DNA of 13,586 nucleotides from DASUBV01 sp035763085. Lineage in GTDB: Bacteria > Actinomycetota > Actinomycetes > Streptosporangiales > Streptosporangiaceae. The DNA lies in assembly GCA_035763085.1 (NCBI GenBank), contig DASUBV010000127.1, positions 1-13,586 of the forward strand, given 5' to 3'. Positions 1 through 6,207 of the stretch are shown piece after piece; within the stretch, counting starts at the first letter, position 1; each line of letters starts with the position of its first letter. The translations under genes were made by a program, and so were the position numbers. The notes under the pieces are model-generated. The model did not search any database. It had not been told where the DNA came from and was given only the letters and a program-made list of their open reading frames with translations.

Positions 1-849
1 CGGGCGGAGCTGCCGGCGCGGGGGCCGGAGCGGCGGCGGGCGCCGGCGCGGGCGGGGCGGCGGCCTGCGGGCGCTGCACCCGGGCGGCGTCCAGCACGTC
101 CTGCTTGCGGATCCGGCCGCCGACTCCGGTGCCGGTGATGCTGGCCAGGTCGATGCCGTGCTCGACGGCGAGCTTGCGGACCAGCGGGGTCACGTAGGGG
201 CTCTCGGTGCCGTTGGCGCCCGCGGTGTCGGCGGGCACGCTCTCCGGCTCGGCCGCCGGGGCCGGGGCCGGCGGAGCCGGGGGAGCTGGCGGGGGCGGCG
301 GCGGGGCTGCCTCGGCCTGGTACGGGTGACCGTCCTGCGCCGGTCCGGCGCCGGCGCAGGCGCGGCCGGCTGCTGGTACGGGCTGGGCGGCGGCGGGGCG
401 TACCCCTGCTGCGGCTGGTAGGCCGGCGGCTGCTGGTAGGCCGGCGCGGCATAGCCCTGCTGCGGCTCGTAGGCCGGCTGCTGGTAAGCCTGGGTGGCCT
501 GCGCCTGCCCGTCCTGCGGCTGCTCGGCCGCCGGGGCCGCCGGGGCGGCGGGCTGGGCAGCGGCCGGCTCGGGGGCCGCCTCGGGGGCCGCGCCGCCGGA
601 CGGCGCCGCGCCTTCCTCGTCGATGACCGCGAGCTCGGCGCCGACCTCGACCGTCTCGTCCTCCGCCACCGTGATGCCGCGCAGGACGCCGGAGACGGGG
701 GAGGGGATCTCGGTGTCCACCTTGTCGGTGGATACCTCCAGCAGCGGCTCATCGGCGTCGACGTGCTCGCCCTCCCGCTTCAGCCAGCGAGTGACCGTGC
801 CCTCAGTGACGCTCTCGCCTAGCTGTGGCATCGATACGGAGACCGACAT
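1..849 (-). CDS. sucB: 2-oxoacid dehydrogenase E2 (dihydrolipoamide acyltransferase), N-terminal part, apparent frameshift
   Basis: This is the E2 core subunit of a 2-oxoacid dehydrogenase complex, which carries acyl groups on lipoyl-lysine. The N-terminus is a lipoyl domain (residues about 1-78) with the lipoylation motif TDKVDTE, K43. An Ala/Pro linker follows, with Tyr/Gln/Pro repeats at about 118-161. The peripheral E1/E3-binding domain (PYVTPLVRKLAVEHGIDLAS... through GGRIRKQDVLDA) is encoded at about 75-200 but in another frame. The first frame stops at 190, so about one base is missing within 334-360, where a perfect inverted repeat sits. The catalytic domain lies beyond the left edge. 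ATG at 849 is preferred over TTG at 861: it gives the usual MSVSV start, with AAGGAG 12 nt upstream (867-862). Only one lipoyl domain is present, whereas many actinobacterial E2s have two or more. Family assignment is firm; whether the substrate is pyruvate or 2-oxoglutarate is not decided here. Confidence 0.85.
334..360. repeat. Perfect 10-bp inverted repeat at the E2 frameshift
   Basis: CCTGCGCCGG (334-343) and CCGGCGCAGG (351-360) are exact reverse complements around a 7-nt loop. The reading frame of the E2 gene changes inside this interval. Such a stable G/C hairpin is a typical place for sequencing or assembly base loss. Confidence 0.7.
394..489 (-). repeat. Two-copy Tyr/Gln/Pro linker repeat in the E2 gene
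   Basis: Two near-identical 16-residue units follow each other in the linker: AYQQPAYEPQQGYAAP (residues 121-136) and AYQQPPAYQPQQGYAP (137-152). A partial third element, PYQQP, follows. The composition differs from the plain Ala/Pro/Glu linkers usual in bacterial E2 proteins. Confidence 0.7.
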
Positions 850-929
850 TGCTTTCCGCAACTCCTTCGTTATGTCGCCTCGTGCGCTCCGGCCGGGCGT
901 GCTGCCTGCTCCGCGGCGCGTCGAGGTGG

Positions 930-2306
930 TTATGCGTGCACGTGCAGCGGTTTGCCGGCCAGCGCCAGGTGCGTCTCGCCGATCGCCTCCGACTGGGTCG
1001 GATGCGGGTGGATGAGCTGGGCGACGTCCGCGGGGACGGCCTCCCAGTTGTAGATGAGCTGAGCCTCGGCGATCAGCTCGCCGACGCGGGCGCCCACCAG
1101 GTGGATGCCGAGCACCGGGCCGCCGCCGGCCGCGGTGATCACCTTGGCATAGCCCTGGGTCTGCAGGATCTGGCTCTTGCCGTTCCCGGCCAGGTCATAG
1201 GTGAACTCGGTCACCTCGATGCCGCGCTCGGCGGCGGTGGCCGAGGTGATGCCGACCGAGGCGACCTCCGGGTCGGAGTAGGTGACCCGCGGCACGCCGT
1301 CGTAGTTGATCGGCACCACGGGCAGGCCGGCCAGCCGCTCGGCGACGCTGATGCCCTCCGCGAAGCCGATGTGCGCCAGCTGCAGCCCGGGGGTCAGGTC
1401 ACCGACCGCCGAGATGGTCGGGATGTTGGTCCGGCACAGCTCGTCGACCAGCACGAAGCCGCGGTCCATGGTGACCCCGACCTCGTCGTAGCCCAGCCCC
1501 GCCGACACCGGCCCGCGGCCGACCGCGACCAGCAGCAGCTCGGCGTCGATGGTCTCGCCGCCGGCCAGCGTCACGGTCACGCCGGCGTCGGTGTTCTTGA
1601 CGCTCTCGAACCGGGTGCCGAGCTTGTACTTGATGCCGCGCCGCCGGAACGCGCGCTCCAGCAGCTTGGAGCTGGACTCCTCCTCCGGCGGCAGCAGGTG
1701 CGGCAGCATCTCCACGATGGTGACCTCGGCGCCGAATGACCGCCATACGCTGGCAAACTCCACGCCGATGACGCCGCCGCCGAGGATGACCACCGAGCCG
1801 GGCACCTTGTCCAGGCGCAGCGCCTGCTCGCTGGTGATGACCTTCTCGCCGTCGATGTCCAGGCCGGGCAGGCTGCGCGACTCCGAGCCGCTCGCCAGCA
1901 CGATGTGCGCGCCCTCGATGCGCTGGTCGCCGACCTGCACCGCGGTCGGCGAGACCAGCTTGCCCTCGCCCGCGATCACGTCGATCTTCCGGCTGGAGAC
2001 CAGCCCGGTCAGGCCCTTCCACAGCCGGGTGACGACCTTGTCCTTGTAGGCGTTCACCCCGGCCATGTCGATGCCCTCCAGGGCGGTCCGGATGCCGAAT
2101 GCGGCGCCGTCCCTGGCCTGGTCAGCGATCTCGGCCGCGTGCAGCAGCGCCTTGGTCGGGATGCAGCCCCGGTGCAGGCAGGTGCCGCCGACCTTGTCCT
2201 TCTCGATGAGCGCGACACGCTTCCCCAGCTCGGCAGCGCGCAGCGCGCAGGCGTACCCGCCGCTGCCGCCGCCGAGGATGACGATGTCGTAGCCGCTGTC
2301 CGTCAC
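930..2306 (-). CDS. lpdA: Dihydrolipoyl dehydrogenase (E3)
   Basis: This flavoprotein reoxidises dihydrolipoamide on E2 with NAD+ in 2-oxoacid dehydrogenase complexes. The 458-residue length is normal. An N-terminal FAD-binding GGGSGG lies at 12-17. The redox-active disulfide is C43 and C48 in GGTCLHRGCIPTKA. The NAD-binding GGGVIG is at 176-181, a second FAD contact AVGDL at about 300-304, and the C-terminal catalytic HPHPTQSE at 433-440 (His435, Glu440). The start is GTG at 2306 with AAGGAG six nt upstream. The gene lies 48 nt after pepA and 80 nt before the E2 gene on the same strand, so it is probably co-transcribed with both and supplies E3 to that complex. All key residues are present. 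Confidence 0.96.
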   Translation of the reverse strand: MTDSGYDIVILGGGSGGYACALRAAELGKRVALIEKDKVGGTCLHRGCIPTKALLHAAEIADQARDGAAFGIRTALEGIDMAGVNAYKDKVVTRLWKGLTGLVSSRKIDVIAGEGKLVSPTAVQVGDQRIEGAHIVLASGSESRSLPGLDIDGEKVITSEQALRLDKVPGSVVILGGGVIGVEFASVWRSFGAEVTIVEMLPHLLPPEEESSSKLLERAFRRRGIKYKLGTRFESVKNTDAGVTVTLAGGETIDAELLLVAVGRGPVSAGLGYDEVGVTMDRGFVLVDELCRTNIPTISAVGDLTPGLQLAHIGFAEGISVAERLAGLPVVPINYDGVPRVTYSDPEVASVGITSATAAERGIEVTEFTYDLAGNGKSQILQTQGYAKVITAAGGGPVLGIHLVGARVGELIAEAQLIYNWEAVPADVAQLIHPHPTQSEAIGETHLALAGKPLHVHA

Positions 2307-2336
2307 GATCTGCTCCTTGTCCGGTATCCCGCTATC

Positions 2337-2354
2337 CCGCGCGCAACCGCGCGG
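2337..2354 (-). terminator. GC hairpin just after the pepA stop codon
   Basis: CCGCGCG (2337-2343) and CGCGCGG (2348-2354) form a 7-bp all-G/C stem with a four-base loop, directly abutting the pepA stop codon at 2355-2357. No T-run follows. It could attenuate read-through into lpd or protect a processed 3' end; with only 48 nt to lpd, full termination is not certain. Confidence 0.45.
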
Positions 2355-3845
2355 CTACAGCCTGCCGTCGGCAGCGTCCTGGGCGACCTGCACGAGCATC
2401 CGGACCGCGGAGCCCGTCCCGCCCTTGGGGGTGTACCCGTAGGCCTCGCCGTCGTGGTATGCCGGGCCGGCAATGTCAACGTGCGCCCAACGTACCCCGT
2501 CAGGGGCGAATTCCCGCAGGAACAGCCCGGCGACGAGCATGCCGCCGTCGCGGCCGTCGGGCACGTTGGCGATGTCGGCGACCGCGGAGTCCAGGCCCTT
2601 GCGCAGTTCCTCGGGCAGCGGCATCGGCCAGGCCTGCTCGCCGGCCCGGCGCGCGGCGTCCACCACCGCGCCGCAGGTCGCCTCGTCGCTGCCCATCACG
2701 CCGGCGATCCGCATGCCCAGCGCCACCACCTGGGCGCCGGTCAGCGTGGCCACGTCGATCACCAGGTCGGGGGAGTCCTGCGCGGACCTGGCCAGCCCGT
2801 CGGCCATCACCAGCCGGCCCTCGGCGTCGGTGTTGAGCACCTCGACCGTCTTGCCGCCGAAGATGGTGATGACATCCGAGGGCCGCTGCGCGCCGCCGCC
2901 GGGCATGTTCTCGGCCAGGCACAGGTAGCCGACAACGTTGACCTCGGGCTGCAGCGCGGCGATGGCCTGCAGCGCGCCCAGCACCGCGGCGGCGCCGCCC
3001 ATGTCGTCCTTCATGTTCTCCATCGACTTGGCCGGCTTGAGTGACAGGCCGCCGGAGTCGAAGGTGATGCCCTTGCCGACCAGCGCGATGGTCTGGGCCG
3101 CGCCGGGCCGGGTGTAGCTGAGCCGGACCAGCCGCGGCGGGTGCACCGAGCCCTGCCCGACGCCGGTCAGGCCGCCGTAGCCGCCCTCGGCCAGCGCCTT
3201 CTCGTCCAGCACCTCGATATCCAGGCCGCTGTCCCGCGCGACCTGCTCGGCGTGCCGGGCGAACGTCTCCGGGTACAGGTCGGCGGGGCTGGTGTTGACC
3301 AGGTCACGGACCATGCTGACCGCGTCGGCCAGGATCTGCGCGCGGCGCGCGGCGGCCGTGCAGTCGCGGGCGGCCAGCAGCGTGATCTCCGGCCGGGCGG
3401 GCTGGTCGCGGCGGTAGCGGGTGAAGGCGTAGCTGCCCAGCAGGGCGCCCAGCCCGGCCGCCTCGGCCTCGGTGTCGTCGCCGGCGGGCAGCGCCACCGC
3501 GATGCGGGGCGCCTTGCCGGCCAGCGACCGGACAGCCGCGCCGGCGGCGCGGCGCAGGGCCTCGGGATCGGCGGGCTGCTGCGCGCCGGCCGGGCCCAGC
3601 CCGGCCGCCACGATGAGGGGCGCGGGCAGCGCGCCGCCCGACACGATCTTGGTAATCTCGTCCGCCGCGCCGGTGGCGCCGAGGGTGGCGAGCGTGGCGG
3701 TCAGGGTGCCGCCGAGCGCCGCGTCCACGTCCTGCGCGCCGGGCGCGGGAACCGGCCCGTCCGGGCCGGGGACAACTCCGATGATGAGTGCGTCAGCCTG
3801 AGCTTCGCGGGGGCTAACTTCTTGTGTCTGCAGAACCGTCGTCAC
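2355..3845 (-). CDS. pepA: Leucyl aminopeptidase (M17 family)
   Basis: This is a cytosolic two-metal aminopeptidase that removes N-terminal residues, leucine in particular, from peptides. It has 496 residues, as usual for M17, with a variable N-terminal domain (about 1-165) and a C-terminal catalytic domain. Metal ligands are all visible: K258, D263 (GKGITFDSGG), D281 (MKDDMGG), D340 and E342 (NTDAEGR). Catalytic K270 and R344 are also present. Each lies 12 positions before the E. coli PepA equivalent, as I recall that numbering. The start is GTG at 3845; no Shine-Dalgarno is evident, but TAGGCT ends 7 nt upstream, suggesting a leaderless mRNA. The neighbours lpd and the E2 gene follow on the same strand. 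E. coli PepA also binds DNA at cer/carAB; nothing here shows that role. Confidence 0.95.
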   Translation of the reverse strand: MTTVLQTQEVSPREAQADALIIGVVPGPDGPVPAPGAQDVDAALGGTLTATLATLGATGAADEITKIVSGGALPAPLIVAAGLGPAGAQQPADPEALRRAAGAAVRSLAGKAPRIAVALPAGDDTEAEAAGLGALLGSYAFTRYRRDQPARPEITLLAARDCTAAARRAQILADAVSMVRDLVNTSPADLYPETFARHAEQVARDSGLDIEVLDEKALAEGGYGGLTGVGQGSVHPPRLVRLSYTRPGAAQTIALVGKGITFDSGGLSLKPAKSMENMKDDMGGAAAVLGALQAIAALQPEVNVVGYLCLAENMPGGGAQRPSDVITIFGGKTVEVLNTDAEGRLVMADGLARSAQDSPDLVIDVATLTGAQVVALGMRIAGVMGSDEATCGAVVDAARRAGEQAWPMPLPEELRKGLDSAVADIANVPDGRDGGMLVAGLFLREFAPDGVRWAHVDIAGPAYHDGEAYGYTPKGGTGSAVRMLVQVAQDAADGRL

Positions 3846-3852
3846 GCGTCCG

Positions 3853-3858
3853 AGCCTA
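3853..3858 (-). promoter_or_regulatory. Candidate -10 of pepA, leaderless type
   Basis: Read on the minus strand the hexamer is TAGGCT (TANNNT), followed by 7 nt and the GTG start. Transcription would begin at or next to the start codon. No convincing -35 was found. Confidence 0.5.
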
Positions 3859-3867
3859 GTGCCTGCC

Positions 3868-3882
3868 TGATCGGGGTGATCA
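3868..3882. promoter_or_regulatory. TGATC-N5-GATCA inverted repeat, possible operator
   Basis: TGATC (3868-3872) and GATCA (3878-3882) form an inverted repeat with a 5-bp spacer. It lies where the spacer and -35 of the proposed pepA promoter would be, so a repressor bound there could block RNA polymerase. This is a short match and may be chance. Confidence 0.3.
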
Positions 3883-3930
3883 CCGCGCCGGTCCGGCGCC
3901 GCCGGCCCCGGTTCCAGGCGGCCGGGCCCG

Positions 3931-4015
3931 GGCAGCTGAGCGTGCCCCCCGGGTGGGTTGAGCCCGCGCCCCGGGCGGCTGAGCTTGCCCCGCGCGGCTG
4001 AGCCGGCCCCAGGCG
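3931..4015. repeat. Degenerate tandem repeat, about 21-bp unit, four copies
   Basis: The core TGAGC recurs at 3937, 3959, 3980 and 3999, with spacings of 22, 21 and 19 bp. Each copy is embedded in a similar context, roughly GGCTGAGC followed by a C/G-rich GCCCCGGGC block. It fills the noncoding gap between the end of the GNAT gene and the pepA promoter region. Function is unknown: it may be a termination region, a protein-binding array, or simple slippage. Confidence 0.55.
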
Positions 4016-4025
4016 GCGGGCGCCG

Positions 4026-4529
4026 TCAGCCAGCCAGGTCCTTGAGCATGGTGTCGGAGTCCCGGCCGCTGGAGTCCACGATCCGGAAGCCCTCCGAGGC
4101 ATACAGCCGCTGGGCGAAGTTCTTGCGCTCGACGCTGAGGCTGATCTGCCGGATCCCGGCCGCCCGGGCGCGCTCGCTGATGGCCCGTAGCAGGGCCCGG
4201 CCCACGCCGCGGCCACGCCAGGCATCTGCCACGCCGATGGTCAGCTCGGGCACGTCCGCGGCGACGAACCCGTAGCCCGGATCGGACTCGGGCAGGAACC
4301 GCAGCCAGGTGGCGCCGGCCGGCTGGCCATCCGCCTCGGCGACTACGCCGAGGTCGCCTTCCCGCGGCCAGCCGGCGACGTAGTGCGCTGTCGCGGGGTT
4401 CGCGAGCACCTGGCTGCGGCTGCGCGCCGGCCACTGCGGCGACCAGTTCGTCGCCGCCATCAGCATGTCGGTGAGGAACTCGGCGTCGCCGGCCAGCGCC
4501 GGGCGGATGATCCAGGGGGACTCGGTCAC
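4026..4529 (-). CDS. GNAT-family N-acetyltransferase
   Basis: This is a 167-residue single-domain acetyltransferase, predicted to move an acetyl group from acetyl-CoA to an amine; the substrate is unknown. The acetyl-CoA-binding motif A is seen as ELTIGVADAWRGRGVGRALL (95-114), preceded by the beta-strand region GVVAEADGQPAGATWL. Motif B, RLYASEGFRIVD, is at about 141-152. The length is typical for the family. The start is GTG at 4529, with no evident Shine-Dalgarno but TAGCCT ending 6 nt upstream, a leaderless arrangement. It lies 58 nt downstream of the MHYT gene on the same strand but seems to have its own promoter. Confidence 0.88.
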   Translation of the reverse strand: MTESPWIIRPALAGDAEFLTDMLMAATNWSPQWPARSRSQVLANPATAHYVAGWPREGDLGVVAEADGQPAGATWLRFLPESDPGYGFVAADVPELTIGVADAWRGRGVGRALLRAISERARAAGIRQISLSVERKNFAQRLYASEGFRIVDSSGRDSDTMLKDLAG

Positions 4530-4535
4530 GGCGCG

Positions 4536-4541
4536 AGGCTA
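4536..4541 (-). promoter_or_regulatory. Candidate -10 of the GNAT gene, leaderless type
   Basis: The minus-strand hexamer TAGCCT is followed by 6 nt and the GTG start. No -35 resembling TTGAC is visible. Confidence 0.5.
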
Positions 4542-4587
4542 CCGCGCGGAGCGCTGGCCGGGCCGGGCAGAGCCGAGCTCGGCGCGA

Positions 4588-5556
4588 TTAGCCGGAGCGC
4601 CCTCCGAACACGCTGCCGTCGTCGCCGGACTTGCCTGGCCGGCGGGGAAGCCGCGCGCCGGGGTTTCCGTTACTGCGCACGTAGGAGCGCGGCCCGCTGC
4701 CGTTGGCGGCCCTGGGACCGGTGCCCCAGCGCGCGGTGGGAACCGGCGGCGCCGGCGGCGTGGTAGCGGACAGCCGCGCGGTGGCGGCGCTGATCCGGGC
4801 CATCAGTTCCTGGTCCTCGCGGATCTCGTCGTCGGTGGGCGAGAAGACCAGCACGGCGCTCATGATGATCGACACCACGCCGACCCCGATGATCAGCGGG
4901 AGCACGAAGCTCTGCGCCGTGGGCCCGGTAGCGGCCGCGGCGTGGCCGGCCAGGTGCTTCATCTCCATGGCGGCCATGCCGGTGTAGTGCATGCCGCTGA
5001 CGGCCACGCCCATGATCAGCGATGCGCCCAGGGTGGACCACAGGCCGCGCAGCCGCAGGGCGGCCCACAGGGCGGCGGTGGCGGCCACGATGCCGATCGC
5101 GACGGACGCGCCGAACAGCACCGGGGTGTAGGTCATCCCGGCGCCGGTCATGCGGATCGCGGCCATGCCGGTGTAGTGCATGCTGACCACGCCCAGGCCC
5201 ATGATGATGCCGCCGAGCAGCAGGAACGGCGTGCTCGGCCGGCCGAAGCCGATGATGAGCAGCCCGGCGAACACCACGACGACGGCGATCAGCAGGCTGC
5301 CGATGGTCACGGGCACGTCGTAGTGGATGGTCATGCCGGGGATGGTGTAGCCGAGCATGGCGATGAAGTGCATCAGCCAGATGCCGGTAGTGCCGATGGC
5401 GACCGCGGCCAGGCCCAGCCAGCGCAGCCGCGCGCCGCCGGAGTAGGCGAAGGCGCGGGTGGTGCAGCGCAGCCCGATGAATGCGCCCATGCACGACATG
5501 AGGTAGGCCAGGACTGGCGTTATCAGGCCATAGGTGAAGTTGTTAGCGGCCAGCAC
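4588..5556 (-). CDS. MHYT-domain integral membrane sensor protein
   Basis: The 322-residue membrane protein has about seven hydrophobic segments within residues 7-240. It carries the family's metal-ligand signatures MHFIAM (62-67), MHYTGM (126-131) and MHYTGM (189-194). MHYT domains were proposed from sequence analysis to bind copper near the outer membrane face and sense oxygen, CO or NO. They are often fused to GGDEF, EAL or kinase domains. Here there is no output domain. The C-terminal tail (about 241-322) begins with an acidic stretch, TDDEIREDQE, and then becomes Pro/Arg/Gly-rich, probably cytosolic and disordered. The start is GTG at 5556, with GGAGG nine nt upstream (5570-5566). It diverges from the HIT gene. 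How it signals is not evident. Confidence 0.92.
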   Translation of the reverse strand: MLAANNFTYGLITPVLAYLMSCMGAFIGLRCTTRAFAYSGGARLRWLGLAAVAIGTTGIWLMHFIAMLGYTIPGMTIHYDVPVTIGSLLIAVVVVFAGLLIIGFGRPSTPFLLLGGIIMGLGVVSMHYTGMAAIRMTGAGMTYTPVLFGASVAIGIVAATAALWAALRLRGLWSTLGASLIMGVAVSGMHYTGMAAMEMKHLAGHAAAATGPTAQSFVLPLIIGVGVVSIIMSAVLVFSPTDDEIREDQELMARISAATARLSATTPPAPPVPTARWGTGPRAANGSGPRSYVRSNGNPGARLPRRPGKSGDDGSVFGGRSG

Positions 5557-5648
5557 AAATATTTCCCTCCGGACTTCGGGCCCCTCGGTAGTGCATCAAC
5601 ACAGCGGGCCTCGTGCCGGGCTGGCTGGAATCGGGGACGCCGGCGCGC

Positions 5649-5654
5649 TAGCGT
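5649..5654 (+). promoter_or_regulatory. Candidate -10 of the HIT gene, leaderless type
   Basis: TAGCGT is followed by 7 nt and the ATG at 5662. No Shine-Dalgarno lies in the short gap. A GGAATC stands 16 bp upstream (5627-5632), but it is a poor -35. Confidence 0.5.
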
Positions 5655-5661
5655 GCCGGCA

Positions 5662-6081
5662 ATGGAAGGCTGCGCGTTCTGTGCCATCATCTCGGGCTCA
5701 GTGCCCGCACATGTCGTCCTCGCGGACGAGGTTGCCGTTGCCTTCCTAGACAGTCGGCCCGTGTTCAAGGGGCACGTCCTGATCGCCCCCCGGGCGCACG
5801 CCGAGACGCTTGCTGATCTCCCCACCAGCGCCGTCGGACCGCTGTTCGAGAGAGTACAGCAGGTCAGTGCGGTCATGCCGGGAGCTCTGGGATCTCAGGG
5901 AACTTTCGTTGCCCTGAACAACAAGGTGAGCCAGAGCGTGCCGCACCTGCACGTCCATGTCGTGCCCCGGACGAAGGGGGACGGGCTGCGGGGGTTCTTC
6001 TGGCCGCGGCACAAGTACGCCGACGATGCCGAGGCGGCCGAGTACGCGGACAAGCTGCGTGCCGCCCTGGCGGCCGGCTAG
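5662..6081 (+). CDS. HIT-family nucleotide hydrolase/transferase
   Basis: This is a 139-residue histidine-triad protein, predicted to act on nucleotide phosphoramidates or dinucleoside polyphosphates through a nucleotidyl-histidine intermediate. The signature HLHVHVVPR (95-103) gives H95, H97 and H99. An N-terminal CAFC pair (C4, C7) resembles the zinc site of many HIT proteins. The family's usual N-terminal pattern CAFCAIISG...A is clear. The C-terminus GFFWPRHKYAD differs from the common AP4A-hydrolase type, so the exact substrate is open. ATG at 5662 is chosen because CxxC follows at once; the frame stays open far upstream, but that part is antisense to the MHYT gene. It converges on cobS. 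Confidence 0.93.
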   Translation: MEGCAFCAIISGSVPAHVVLADEVAVAFLDSRPVFKGHVLIAPRAHAETLADLPTSAVGPLFERVQQVSAVMPGALGSQGTFVALNNKVSQSVPHLHVHVVPRTKGDGLRGFFWPRHKYADDAEAAEYADKLRAALAAG

Positions 6082-6186
6082 CAGTGCGGGGCCGGCCTGT
6101 TCCGTGGTAGGCGGGGCGGCTGGCCGGGGCCTGACGGCCTGGCCGGGCCGGGCTGGCTGAAGATGAGCGACCGGGGCGGCCGGTGG

Positions 6187-6207
6187 CCGGGCCCGGGGCG
6201 GGCCCGG
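6187..6207. terminator. GC hairpin between convergent HIT and cobS genes
   Basis: CCGGGCCC (6187-6194) and GGGCCCGG (6200-6207) form a perfect 8-bp stem with a five-base loop directly after the cobS stop. It lies in the 126-nt gap between convergent genes and could serve both strands. There is no T-run, as is common in actinobacteria. Confidence 0.5.

Noticed and set aside
331..362. Programmed -1 ribosomal frameshift in the E2 gene
   Set aside because: A hairpin is present, but no slippery heptamer is seen and the zero-frame product would be a useless Arg-rich tail.
394..489. CRISPR-like short repeats
   Set aside because: The repeats are contiguous, coding and without spacers; no CRISPR array is seen in the window.
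850..861. TTG start of the E2 gene at 861
   Set aside because: AAGGAG would touch the start codon; ATG at 849 gives the usual family N-terminus.
825..1739. Plus-strand frame opposite lpd
   Set aside because: A shadow of the fully conserved lpd gene; high GC content leaves opposite frames open.
4465..5661. Long plus-strand open frame running into the HIT gene
   Set aside because: It is antisense to the GNAT start and the whole MHYT gene, its translation is low-complexity Gly/His/Asp-rich, and the HIT fold begins cleanly at ATG 5662.
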